Shown: piece after piece, positions 15,943-23,744 of the stretch
Numbering within the stretch: position 1 is the stretch's first letter
Layout of the letters: each line of letters starts with the position of its first letter
Assembly (NCBI RefSeq): GCF_017353255.1
Contig: NZ_JAFMYU010000008.1
Coordinates: 62,001 to 126,000, forward strand
Direction of reading: 5' to 3'
Length of the DNA: 64,000 bases
Source of the DNA: Fibrella aquatilis
Lineage (GTDB): Bacteria > Bacteroidota > Bacteroidia > Cytophagales > Spirosomataceae
Position numbers and translations under genes: made by a program
Notes under the pieces: model-generated
The model's input: the letters and a program-made list of their open reading frames with translations, nothing else
The model's database searches: none
Told to the model about the DNA's origin: nothing

Positions 15943-18072
15943 CTATCCAATTTTCATGGTTAACGCAATACGTTTGCGGTTGGTATCGACCTCCAGCACT
16001 TTCACCTGTACGGTTTGCTGCACCCGCACCACCTGGTTAGGGTCCGAAACGTAGCGGTCGGCCATCTGCGAAACGTGGACGAGACCATCCTGCTTCACGC
16101 CAATGTCGACAAACGCGCCGAAGGCGGTGATGTTGGTGACCACACCACTCAGCACCATGCCTTCGTGAAGGTCGGCCATGGTTTGCACGCGCTTGTCGTA
16201 TTCAAATACAGTTAGGGCCTCGCGAGGATCGCGGCCGGGCTTGGCGAGTTCGGCCAGGATGTCGGTGAGGGTGGGCAGGCCAACCGAGGCCGAGACGTAG
16301 CGTTCGGGCTTGATTTGCTGGCGCAGGTTTGGTTTTTGCATGAGATCGGCCACGGTACAGCCCAGGTCGGCGGCCATCTTCCCCACCAAGTCATACCGCT
16401 CCGGGTGCACCGCCGAGTTATCGAGCGGGTTAGTGGGCGACGATATGCGCAAAAAACCGGCCGCCTGTTCATAGGCTTTTGGCCCCAGGCGCGGCACCTT
16501 TTTGAGTTGCTCCCGCGACGCAAACGCCCCGTGCTGCGCCCGGTAGTCAACCACGTTTTTGGCCAGTTGCGGTCCCAGCCCCGACACGTATTGCAGCAAC
16601 GACGCCGAGGCCGTATTGAGCGAGACCCCCACCTGGTTCACGCAGCTTTCGACCACGTCGTCGAGGCTCTTTTTCAGGTCGTTTTGGTCTACGTCGTGCT
16701 GGTATTGGCCTACGCCGATTGATTTCGGGTCTATTTTGACCAGTTCGGCCAGGGGGTCCATCAGGCGGCGGCCAATGCTCACGGCTCCGCGCACGGTCAC
16801 GTCTTTGTCAGGAAACTCCTGCCGCGCTACTTCCGAGGCCGAATAAATGGAGGCACCCTGTTCACTCACCATCAGCGCGGGAATGCCCAGGTTCAGGCCC
16901 TGGATAAAGGCCTCCGTTTCGCGCCCGGCGGTACCGTTGCCAATGGCGATAGCCTCGATCTTATACTGTTTCACCAGCGCCGAAACGGTCTGAGCGGCGC
17001 GTTGTTTTTCGCCTTCCGACGCAAACAGGTTCAGCACCGTATGGGTCACCAGGTTGCCCTGCGCATCCAAGCAGACGGTTTTGCAACCGGTGCGGTAGCC
17101 GGGGTCGATGGCCATTACGCGTTTCTGACCCAGGGGTGAGCTAAGCAGCAACTGCCGGAGGTTTCCCGCAAAAATACGGATGGCCTCCAGGTCAGCTTTC
17201 TCTTTAGAAAGGGCCGCAAATTCGGTTTCCAGCGCGGGCCGCAGCAGCCGTTTGTAGCTGTCTTTGATGGCCAGGCTCATTTGGTCCTGACTGGCCGTAG
17301 TTGCAGCGGCGTAGTTCAGGCCCAGAAACTGCCGGTCCAGCCGTTCTAGGGCGGCGGCTTCGTCGGGGGCAATGCCCACGTTCAGGATGCCCTCGGCTTC
17401 ACCCCGGCGCAGGGCCAACAAACGGTGTGAAGGTACTTTTCGGAGGGGTTCGGCAAAGTCGAAGTAGTCTTTGTATTTCTGGCCTTCGGTCTCCTTCCCC
17501 TTTTTCACCACCGACCGCACGATGGCCTCCCGCTCGAACAGCAGACGGATGCGCTGCCGGGCGTCGGCGTTGTCGCTGATACGTTCGGCAATGATGTCGC
17601 GGGCACCTTGCAGGGCGTCGGCGAGGGTGGGTACCGCGTCGGAGAGGTGGCGACGGGCGGTCTGCTCTGGACTAGGGTCGCGGAGGCTGAAGATACGGTC
17701 GGCGAGGGGTTCCAGACCACGTTCGATGGCCAGCATAGCGCGGGTTTTGCGCTTCTGTTTGTAGGGTAAATACAGGTCTTCGAGTTTGGTAAGGCTGTTG
17801 GCGGCGGTGAGCTTCTGGCGCAGTTCGGGCGTGAGCTTGCCTTGCTCGGCAATGTTGCTCAGGATGGCGTCGCGGCGTTTGTCGAGGGCTTGCAGCGCCA
17901 CGGCCAGATCACGAATGGCGGCGAGCTGCACTTCGTCCAGTCCGCCAGTGGCCTCTTTCCGGTAGCGGGCCATGAAGGGTACGGTGGCACCTTCGTCGAT
18001 AAGCTGGAGGGTATTGGCAACAGACCGCCCCGGCAAATTCAGGCGGCTGGCAATGGTGGTTTCGTAGGGCAT
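15943..18072 (-). CDS. tex: Tex-family RNA-binding transcription accessory protein
   Basis: A 709-residue Tex protein: N-terminal helical HTH region (FMARYRKEATGGLDEVQL), YqgF/RNase H-like domain near 325-450 (VMAIDPGYRTGCK, AIAIGNGTAGRETE), helix-hairpin-helix repeats near 490-560 (LLQYVSGLGPQLAKNVVDYR, KKVPRLGPKAYEQ) and a C-terminal S1 domain (EGMVLSGVVTNITAFGAFVDIGVKQDGLVHVSQM). Tex homologues bind nucleic acids and act on transcription or in toxin/virulence expression; the exact role is unsettled. The length is slightly below the usual 750-780 residues. It is a single gene, flanked by P60 and hisD. Confidence 0.95.
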   Translation of the reverse strand: MPYETTIASRLNLPGRSVANTLQLIDEGATVPFMARYRKEATGGLDEVQLAAIRDLAVALQALDKRRDAILSNIAEQGKLTPELRQKLTAANSLTKLEDLYLPYKQKRKTRAMLAIERGLEPLADRIFSLRDPSPEQTARRHLSDAVPTLADALQGARDIIAERISDNADARQRIRLLFEREAIVRSVVKKGKETEGQKYKDYFDFAEPLRKVPSHRLLALRRGEAEGILNVGIAPDEAAALERLDRQFLGLNYAAATTASQDQMSLAIKDSYKRLLRPALETEFAALSKEKADLEAIRIFAGNLRQLLLSSPLGQKRVMAIDPGYRTGCKTVCLDAQGNLVTHTVLNLFASEGEKQRAAQTVSALVKQYKIEAIAIGNGTAGRETEAFIQGLNLGIPALMVSEQGASIYSASEVARQEFPDKDVTVRGAVSIGRRLMDPLAELVKIDPKSIGVGQYQHDVDQNDLKKSLDDVVESCVNQVGVSLNTASASLLQYVSGLGPQLAKNVVDYRAQHGAFASREQLKKVPRLGPKAYEQAAGFLRISSPTNPLDNSAVHPERYDLVGKMAADLGCTVADLMQKPNLRQQIKPERYVSASVGLPTLTDILAELAKPGRDPREALTVFEYDKRVQTMADLHEGMVLSGVVTNITAFGAFVDIGVKQDGLVHVSQMADRYVSDPNQVVRVQQTVQVKVLEVDTNRKRIALTMKIG

Positions 18073-18080
18073 TAAACGGA

Positions 18081-18135
18081 GTTTACAGTCTTCAGTTTAC
18101 AGTTTTCAGTGGCGTTTTAGCGCACTGGCTGACGG
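18081..18135. repeat. One-armed hairpin relic (IR 10)
   Basis: Direct words TTTACAGTCTTCAGTTTACAG are followed by a small stem CAGTGGCG/CGCACTGG and GGCTGACGGC. The words resemble the arms of the other intergenic hairpins, but the second long arm is absent. Confidence 0.45.
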
Positions 18136-18153
18136 CAGAATTGCGTTATTGTA

Positions 18154-19431
18154 TTACCCTTCTAACGACGCCAGCCGGATGCTTATAGCGCGTTTATGGG
18201 CATCCAATGATTCAGCTTCGGCCATGATTTCTACAACCGGACCCACGTTTTTGATGCCCTCCTTCGTGATGTTTTGCACCGTGATTTTCTTGACGAAACT
18301 ATCCAGCGACACGCCACTGTAGGCCCGCGCATAGCCGTTGGTAGGCAACGTATGATTGGTGCCGGAGGCGTAGTCGCCAGCCGATTCGGGGGTGTAGTTG
18401 CCCAGAAAAATAGACCCCGCGCTGGTGATCTCGTCGGCCACGGCCTCGGCATTGGCTACGCTCAGGATCAGGTGTTCGGCGGCGTACTGGTTCAGCAAAT
18501 CAACCGCATCGGCGTGGGTGTCCACCAGAATAGCCTTGCTGTTGTCGATGGCTTTAGCGGCGAGGTCGCGGCGGGGCAGGCGGCTCATCTGCGAGTCGAG
18601 CACGAGGTTGACCGAGGCCAGCAACTTCTTGCTCGTCGACACCAGCAGCACCTGACTGTCGGCCCCGTGTTCGGCCTGCGAGAGCAGATCAGCAGCCACG
18701 AAGGCGGGCACGGCGGTGTCGTCGGCATAAACGGCTACCTCGCTCGGTCCGGCGGGCATGTCGATGGCGATGCCTTCTTTGGCTACCAGCATCTTAGCAG
18801 CAGTAACGTATTGATTACCAGGGCCGAAAATCTTGAATACCTGCGGCACGGTCTCGGTGCCGTAGGCCATGGCGGCAATGGCCTGTGCTCCGCCGATGCG
18901 GAAGATCTTGGTCACGCCCACCAGCTTAGCCGCGAAATAGATGGCCGGGTGGTTGCTGGGCGAACATAACACCACCTCGCGGCAGCCCGCCAGCTGCGCC
19001 GGTACGCCCAGCATCAGCACCGTGCTAAAGAGCGGGGCCGTGCCACCGGGAATGTAGATGCCCACCTTGTCGATGGCCACGCTCTTACGCCAGCACGTCA
19101 CGCCGGGCATGGTCTCGATCTTCTGAACGGGCTGCTGCTGCGCTTTGTGAAAGAGCCGGATGTTGGCGTACGCCTGCCGGATGGCGGCTTTTAGTTCGTC
19201 GCTCAGGCTGGCCTCGGCGGCATCAAGCTCGTCAGTCGAAACCGCGAGTCCCGCCGTTGACAGATCGACGTTATCAAACCGCATGGCGTAGTCGATCAGG
19301 GCGGTATCGCCCTGGGTGCGTACCTGTTCCAGAATGGGTGCCACTACGGCCTCAATCTGCATCAGCGACTGCATAGGCCGAGCCAATAAACCGTGCCAGT
19401 CAGACCGGGCGGGGAAGGGGATGAGTTGCAT
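18154..19431 (-). CDS. hisD: Histidinol dehydrogenase
   Basis: A 425-residue enzyme oxidising L-histidinol to L-histidine in two NAD-dependent steps, the last step of histidine synthesis. The family features are GIYIPGGTAPLFSTVLM, the long signature around GPGNQYVTAAKMLV, DMPAGPSEVAVYAD, QAEHGADSQVLL (Zn ligands Gln/His), YAAEHL and SGTNHTLPT with catalytic Glu/His. The length is normal. It follows hisG, separated by hairpin 11 (about 100 bp), so hisG-hisD is likely one operon with a hairpin between the genes. No other his genes follow in the window. Confidence 0.96.
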   Translation of the reverse strand: MQLIPFPARSDWHGLLARPMQSLMQIEAVVAPILEQVRTQGDTALIDYAMRFDNVDLSTAGLAVSTDELDAAEASLSDELKAAIRQAYANIRLFHKAQQQPVQKIETMPGVTCWRKSVAIDKVGIYIPGGTAPLFSTVLMLGVPAQLAGCREVVLCSPSNHPAIYFAAKLVGVTKIFRIGGAQAIAAMAYGTETVPQVFKIFGPGNQYVTAAKMLVAKEGIAIDMPAGPSEVAVYADDTAVPAFVAADLLSQAEHGADSQVLLVSTSKKLLASVNLVLDSQMSRLPRRDLAAKAIDNSKAILVDTHADAVDLLNQYAAEHLILSVANAEAVADEITSAGSIFLGNYTPESAGDYASGTNHTLPTNGYARAYSGVSLDSFVKKITVQNITKEGIKNVGPVVEIMAEAESLDAHKRAISIRLASLEG

Positions 19432-19441
19432 AAGGGAGGGG

Positions 19442-19527
19442 AGGAAGGGAGGAAAGGGAGAAAGGAGGAAAGGGAGTGGCTGACGCCAGGCAATCCCTTT
19501 CCTCCTTTCTCCCTTTCCTCCCTTCCT
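19442..19527. repeat. Intergenic inverted repeat 11, perfect 34-bp purine/pyrimidine arms
   Basis: 19442-19475 pairs perfectly with 19494-19527; the arms are pure A/G and T/C tracts built from GGAAAGGGAG-like words. The 18-bp loop holds GGCTGACGCC. It lies between hisG and hisD, both on the minus strand. Confidence 0.9.
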
Positions 19528-19530
19528 CCT

Positions 19531-20391
19531 TTAATTAATCATTTTCTCAATAGGTACAACTAAAATGCCTTCGGCACCGGCGGCGCGGATGGCTTCGATA
19601 TTTTCCCAGAAGGCGTTCTCGTTGATCACCGAATGCACCGAACTCCAGCCCGCTGTGGCTAAGGGCGTTACGGTAGGTGATTTCATGCCGGGCAGCAGTT
19701 TTGAGATAGCCGGGATAGCCTCGTTGGGGGCATTCAGCACAATGTATTTGTTGTTTTTGGCCGCCTGCACCGCGTTGATACGGAACAGCAGTTGATCCAA
19801 TAGTGCCTGCTTTTCAGCCGACAAACTGGCATGGGCAATCATGACGGCCTCTGACCGGAAGATGGTCTCTACCTCTTTCAACCCATTGCTCATCAGCGTA
19901 CTTCCCGACGACACAATGTCGCAAACGGCTTCGGCCAGACCAATGCTTGGCGCAATTTCTACTGAGCCGCTGATCTCGTGGATATGGGCCTGTACGCCTT
20001 CGCCGGCCAGGTAGTTGCCCAGCAAGTTGGGGTAGGAGGTGGCAATGTTTTTCCCCTGCAAATCGCCGATGCCGTTGTAGGCGTCACCGCGCGGAATGGC
20101 AATAGAGAGGCGGCATTTCGAGAACCCCAGCTTATGCACGGTGGTCACTTGCCGCCCGGTCTCGACAGCTACGTTTTCGCCCACGATGCCCAGGTCAGCC
20201 ACGCCGTCTTCCACGTAGCCGGGGATGTCGTCGTCGCGGAGGAAAAGAAATTCGGCGGGGAAGTTGGAAGAGACCGATTTGAGTTTGCCTGTGCCGTAGT
20301 CGAACCGAATGCCGCAGGCTTTAAATAACTGGTATGAATCTTCGCTGAGGCGCCCCGATTTCTGGAGCGCAATGCGAATGGATGATGCCAT
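19531..20391 (-). CDS. hisG: ATP phosphoribosyltransferase, long (HisG-L) form
   Basis: A 286-residue enzyme catalysing ATP + PRPP to phosphoribosyl-ATP, the first committed step of histidine synthesis. The start IRIALQKSGRLSEDSYQLF, VADLGIVGENV, SIAIPRG and the PRPP loop DIVSSGSTLMSNGL are in place. The C-terminal ACT-like regulatory domain (about 210-286: KYIVLNAPNEAIPAISKLLPGMKSPTVTPL) shows it is the long form, which is allosterically inhibited by histidine and needs no HisZ. It is upstream of hisD on the same strand, with a TAnnTTTG element 26 bp before the ATG. Confidence 0.96.
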   Translation of the reverse strand: MASSIRIALQKSGRLSEDSYQLFKACGIRFDYGTGKLKSVSSNFPAEFLFLRDDDIPGYVEDGVADLGIVGENVAVETGRQVTTVHKLGFSKCRLSIAIPRGDAYNGIGDLQGKNIATSYPNLLGNYLAGEGVQAHIHEISGSVEIAPSIGLAEAVCDIVSSGSTLMSNGLKEVETIFRSEAVMIAHASLSAEKQALLDQLLFRINAVQAAKNNKYIVLNAPNEAIPAISKLLPGMKSPTVTPLATAGWSSVHSVINENAFWENIEAIRAAGAEGILVVPIEKMIN

Positions 20392-20417
20392 TACGAAGGT
20401 GTTAATTTTTGAGGGTG

Positions 20418-20425
20418 CAAAGATA
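20418..20425 (-). promoter_or_regulatory. Candidate -7 element of hisG
   Basis: TATCTTTG on the minus strand matches TAnnTTTG, 26 bp before the hisG ATG. No leader peptide rich in His codons or attenuator is visible in the short leader. Confidence 0.5.
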
Positions 20426-20506
20426 GGCAGGAAAGGAGGAAGGCAGGAACGGGAGAAAGAGTGCCAGATATATACTTACTTGCAAAACGCTATAATACAA
20501 AACATT

Positions 20507-22024
20507 ATGCGCAGCCACCGCGCTCCCTTCTTGCTCTGTTTATTCATGTGTGTGCCGCTTCTTAGTTGGTCACAACCAGTTAAGCCAGCGCTTAGTAAGC
20601 TGTTCACCAACAAGCCATTATACTGTTCAGGCGACCAAGTGTCGGTCACGTATGCTTCGGAGGGCGATTTTGGCACGGCAAATAAGCTCTCGTTTTATTT
20701 GGTCGATACGTATCCTCCGCAGGTAAGAACATTGTTGATTGAAACGGCAGCCACAAGCGGCACTTTTTCTTTCTCGCTCAACACGTCAATGCATGCCGGA
20801 ACTTACATTCTTGAGTGTCAAGCATCGGCCCCCGCCGTTACGTTAGAGCGAACATCCACGTTTTTTCTGCAAACGCCGCTAAGTCTTACGCTTTCGCCGG
20901 TGTCGAAGGTTGTCTACGAAAATTACAGTCCGCATTTGGTGCTCAACACCACAATCAACGGGCCGCTATCTTATACAATTGCCACACCCACCGGTGATAA
21001 AGCGTATGTTACTGACTTTCCGCTCGTTACCGGGCCAGCTACCATTCCGGTGCCCATCACGCAGTCGGGTAATTACTCGCTAGTTGGGGTAGCTAACCAG
21101 TGCGGGCCAGGTCAGGCGTCGGGAGTGGCTTCCGTTACCATCCTGCCCACGTCAAACGTGACCATCTTTCCCCGGATGGCGGCCTATGAAGGCATATTCT
21201 GCGCCGGGCAAACCTACCTCGTTGGCCTATTAACGACGGGCACGTTTAGCACCGGCAATGTCTTTACTGCTTACGTCGCCAATGCGCAGGGCCAACGGCT
21301 GCGAACCTTGCCACTGATAATCCTGCCAGATAAACCGGCTGCAAACAGGTATGTCGTTATGCCCACCGATTTACCCGATAGCGACAACTATGTGTTTCAG
21401 GTTGGGTCAAGCAGCCCTGCTCATCTGGGCGCTTCCTTACTAAATGATAAATCATCGGAATCGGCGAGTCTACGGCTTAGGCAGCTATCCACGGCTACGC
21501 TCACAGGCGCTGTGTCTGTTTTTAAAAATGACTCGGCTCGTCTATCGGTAGCCCTAACGGGTTCGCCGCCCTGGAGGCTAATTTATCCGGGGCAAACCGA
21601 GACAGCGATGCTATATAACATCAACCAAAGCCCTGCCACTTTCACAGTAAAGCCGGATTCGACAACTGACTTTCGGCTTACGGCTGTTTATGATCTTTAT
21701 TGTGGTCGGGGGAATGTAGTTGGCTCTACACTTATCACCGTTTCGGTTTTGCTGGCTACCGAACCTGCTTTACCGTTGCAGGTGCGGGCCTGGCCCAACC
21801 CCACAGCTGGCGGCCTTCAGATTGAGGGCGAAATGGCAGGCCAGGGCGACGTGGCCTTTACGCTGCACACGGAGTTGGGTAAGCTGATACTGACGTCGGT
21901 GGGGGGCGTGCAGCAAGGCAAGCTCAATCACCGAATGGATCTGAGTCAGCAGCCCGACGGGCTATACATCCTGACGGCCGAACAAGACGGGCGGTTGAGT
22001 CAGTTTAAGGTCTTGAAGCAGTAG
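20507..22024 (+). CDS. Secreted protein with T9SS type A sorting domain
   Basis: A 505-residue extracellular protein. The signal peptide is MRSHRAPFLLCLFMCVPLLS, ending at WSQ. The middle (30-415) is beta-rich with Ig-like repeats (LYCSGDQVSVTYASEGDF, then CAGQTYLVGLLTTGTF) and has no catalytic motif I recognise. The last 80 residues (VRAWPNPTAGGLQIEG ... LSQQPDGLYILTAEQDGRLSQFKVLKQ) are a type IX secretion sorting domain, which directs export across the outer membrane. The start is placed at ATG 20507; the longer reading crosses into hisG. An adhesin or matrix role is possible but unproven. Confidence 0.8.
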   Translation: MRSHRAPFLLCLFMCVPLLSWSQPVKPALSKLFTNKPLYCSGDQVSVTYASEGDFGTANKLSFYLVDTYPPQVRTLLIETAATSGTFSFSLNTSMHAGTYILECQASAPAVTLERTSTFFLQTPLSLTLSPVSKVVYENYSPHLVLNTTINGPLSYTIATPTGDKAYVTDFPLVTGPATIPVPITQSGNYSLVGVANQCGPGQASGVASVTILPTSNVTIFPRMAAYEGIFCAGQTYLVGLLTTGTFSTGNVFTAYVANAQGQRLRTLPLIILPDKPAANRYVVMPTDLPDSDNYVFQVGSSSPAHLGASLLNDKSSESASLRLRQLSTATLTGAVSVFKNDSARLSVALTGSPPWRLIYPGQTETAMLYNINQSPATFTVKPDSTTDFRLTAVYDLYCGRGNVVGSTLITVSVLLATEPALPLQVRAWPNPTAGGLQIEGEMAGQGDVAFTLHTELGKLILTSVGGVQQGKLNHRMDLSQQPDGLYILTAEQDGRLSQFKVLKQ

Positions 22025-22202
22025 GTTTGGCCGAATCAAAGCCACTGTCTTCCAGTCCCTTCTCGACACGCTCACTACTTTGGCCCTGCTCCACCAAACC
22101 GACGCGGGGTATGTGGGGTAGGATGGTAGCGTGTTTGCTAGGGTTATTCGCTATACCGCCACCGAATCGGGAATTTTACGATGAGGTTGTTAACAAATAA
22201 AA

Positions 22203-22589
22203 CTAGCTTTTAACTGTCGTGTATGTGTTGACAGCAATATGAATGCTATAGCCTTTGAATGTATATCTCAACCAATAGCCACTTTGGGCTGAAAAACCTT
22301 CAACAATTAATCCGTTTTCTTGGTATACTATTTCATGAATTTCCTTGAAAGTCTCAGGACGATCAAGGTCTAATGTTTTCCAAACATTATCTTGAAATAG
22401 ATCGACAATTAACTCCTGCCAGTTTGAGATCGTTAATGCCAACTGATCAACCGCTTCCCATTGCTTGTTTGTGTTGATATATAGATAGTCAAAAACTACT
22501 TGTAGCTCTTTACCTGGTAAGCTGATAGTCATGTTGTGAACAGGACAATCAGAGAAATTAATTAAGTTTAAATCGGTTAATGTTTTCAT
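22203..22589 (-). CDS. Candidate immunity protein for the TssD-linked toxin
   Basis: A 128-residue protein of no recognised family, acidic and mixed alpha/beta (LQVVFDYLYINTNKQWEAVDQL ... LIVEGFSAQSGYWLRYTF). Its ATG overlaps the stop of the upstream TssD-toxin gene (ATGA), the usual layout of a T6SS effector/immunity pair. Base composition is clearly more AT-rich than the flanking genes, like the toxin tail it follows. The immunity role is inferred from position, size, coupling and composition. If the toxin gene is dead, this gene could still protect against toxin from sister cells. Confidence 0.55.
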   Translation of the reverse strand: MKTLTDLNLINFSDCPVHNMTISLPGKELQVVFDYLYINTNKQWEAVDQLALTISNWQELIVDLFQDNVWKTLDLDRPETFKEIHEIVYQENGLIVEGFSAQSGYWLRYTFKGYSIHIAVNTYTTVKS

Positions 22590-23540
22590 GGATTAATTTT
22601 GATGTGTACGTCAGCACTTTTAGCGTCACCAATTTGAAGATTGGCGTCAAGTGGTTGACCCCTTCGATTGTATATATGGATGTGATCGTACGGTGTTACT
22701 TTGTCTGGTGGATGAATTTTTAGGCGAGTGGTTCCCCGCGAGTCAACAAATTCGAAAAAACGACCATCGGGACTTTTTCCTTTTAGTTTGAGCGAGGGAA
22801 CATTTTTTTGCACATGCTGCAAAATGTCTGTTTTGGTTAAAGATCCCGCGTTTTTCAAAAAGGCTTTTAATGCCTTAGACCCTTTCCTCATAAATTTAGC
22901 TCCTGTCGCTAGATTACCAACAACTGGTATCATAGCGGCAGCGGCTATAGCTGCTTCGGCGTAGTTGCCTTCGGCGGCATACATTAGGGCGTTGGCCCCG
23001 TCGGCTAGTTCACCTACTACGGGGATCATGCCCACCACATCGAGCACCGAGTGCAGGCCTTCGCTGAGCGCACTCGGCTCCTTGGGCAGGGTAGGCGGGG
23101 TATGGGTGATGCCTGCCCCGTGGCTTTCGACGGGCCAGTTGTTGTCATGCACTACCGCCCCAACAGCCACCCGCTGAGGGGAAATGACGATGGTCATCAG
23201 CATGGGTCCCGACCCGGTGGCCGAGAAATGCACCGCAGCGGCGGACCGTACCCATGTCAACGCAGTAGGCGTTAAAAAACGAAATGGTCTTGAACTTCGC
23301 CTTAGTATCTTCCCGGTAAAGATGGACAAAGCCATCGTGCTGCTTCGTGGGCGAGAGCATCCAGACGATGAGGACTGTGTCGGTCTGGGGCGGCGAATGT
23401 AATTCCACCGTGATGGTGCCGCCCTGGGTGAGCGAAGCGGGACGGCCCAGCATGTCAGTTTGCTGGTGAATAAAAAGGTCGTAGTACGTTAGTGGATAGC
23501 GGTTGCCGCCCACTTCCAAATACGCCGAAAAAGATGCCAT
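22586..23540 (-). pseudogene. 'Evolved' T6SS tube protein TssD (Hcp) with C-terminal toxin, frameshifted
   Basis: Two frames join into one protein of about 313 residues. Residues 1-135 match Bacteroidota TssD/Hcp: FSAYLEVGGNRYPL, TDMLGRPASLTQGGTITVEL, VHLYREDTKAKFKTISFFNAYCVDMG, then (after the break) TVHFSATGSGPMLMTIVISPQRVAVG and NNWPV. Next comes a hydrophobic linker of the kind found in polymorphic toxins (GMIPVVGELADGANALMYAA ... AAMIPVVGNLATGAKF), and a basic C-terminal domain with RLKIHPPDKVTPYDHIHIYN and DVHIKI, whose HxH suggests a nuclease. The frame is broken by 13 bp at 23236-23248; removing them restores CVDMGTVHFSATG. No other T6SS genes are in the window, so this is an orphan effector. 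Confidence 0.8.
23236..23248 (+). mobile_element. 13-bp insertion (CAGCGGCGGACCG) in the TssD-toxin gene
   Basis: Plus-strand context is CACCG, then CAGCGGCGGACCG, then TACCC. The element and both junction bases (ACCG before, T after) are the same as at 820-832, but the orientation relative to the host gene is opposite. The copy is framed by direct ACCG repeats. It shifts the frame by +1 in a gene otherwise intact. Confidence 0.7.
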
Positions 23541-23665
23541 ACGTGCTTACCCTAACTCTGTGCAATAGCGCTGTTTAAAACTACCAAATTCTATAGACAC
23601 GCTTGATTAGTCGAAGCTACGGCCTTTGTAAGTAGTCAGCAATGGCACCGGAACGGCTTTTGGCT

Positions 23666-23673
23666 TACCTTTG
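23666..23673 (+). promoter_or_regulatory. Candidate -7 element of the DEAD-box helicase gene
   Basis: TACCTTTG matches TAnnTTTG and predicts a leader of roughly 65 nt before the TTG start. The -33 TTG is not obvious. RNA helicase genes often have long leaders because of cold or auto-regulation; this is inference. Confidence 0.45.
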
Positions 23674-23744
23674 TTTCATAATCAAGCGGTTAGCTGGCCG
23701 GGAAGAAAAGGTCAGCATCCTATTCACTTTACCAAGCTGTTACC

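Noticed and set aside
20392-20506. Histidine-operon attenuator or riboswitch upstream of hisG
   Set aside because: The leader is only about 20 nt long, without a His-rich peptide or paired hairpins.
22025-22202. Short coding remnant between the T9SS protein and the immunity gene
   Set aside because: Some codon-like GC-rich stretches are visible, but no frame gives a recognisable protein.
23145-23540. Stand-alone short TssD gene with its own C-terminus
   Set aside because: After the 13-bp insertion the frame encodes GTVRRCGAFLGHRVGTHADD, unrelated to TssD, whereas the other frame continues the family sequence.
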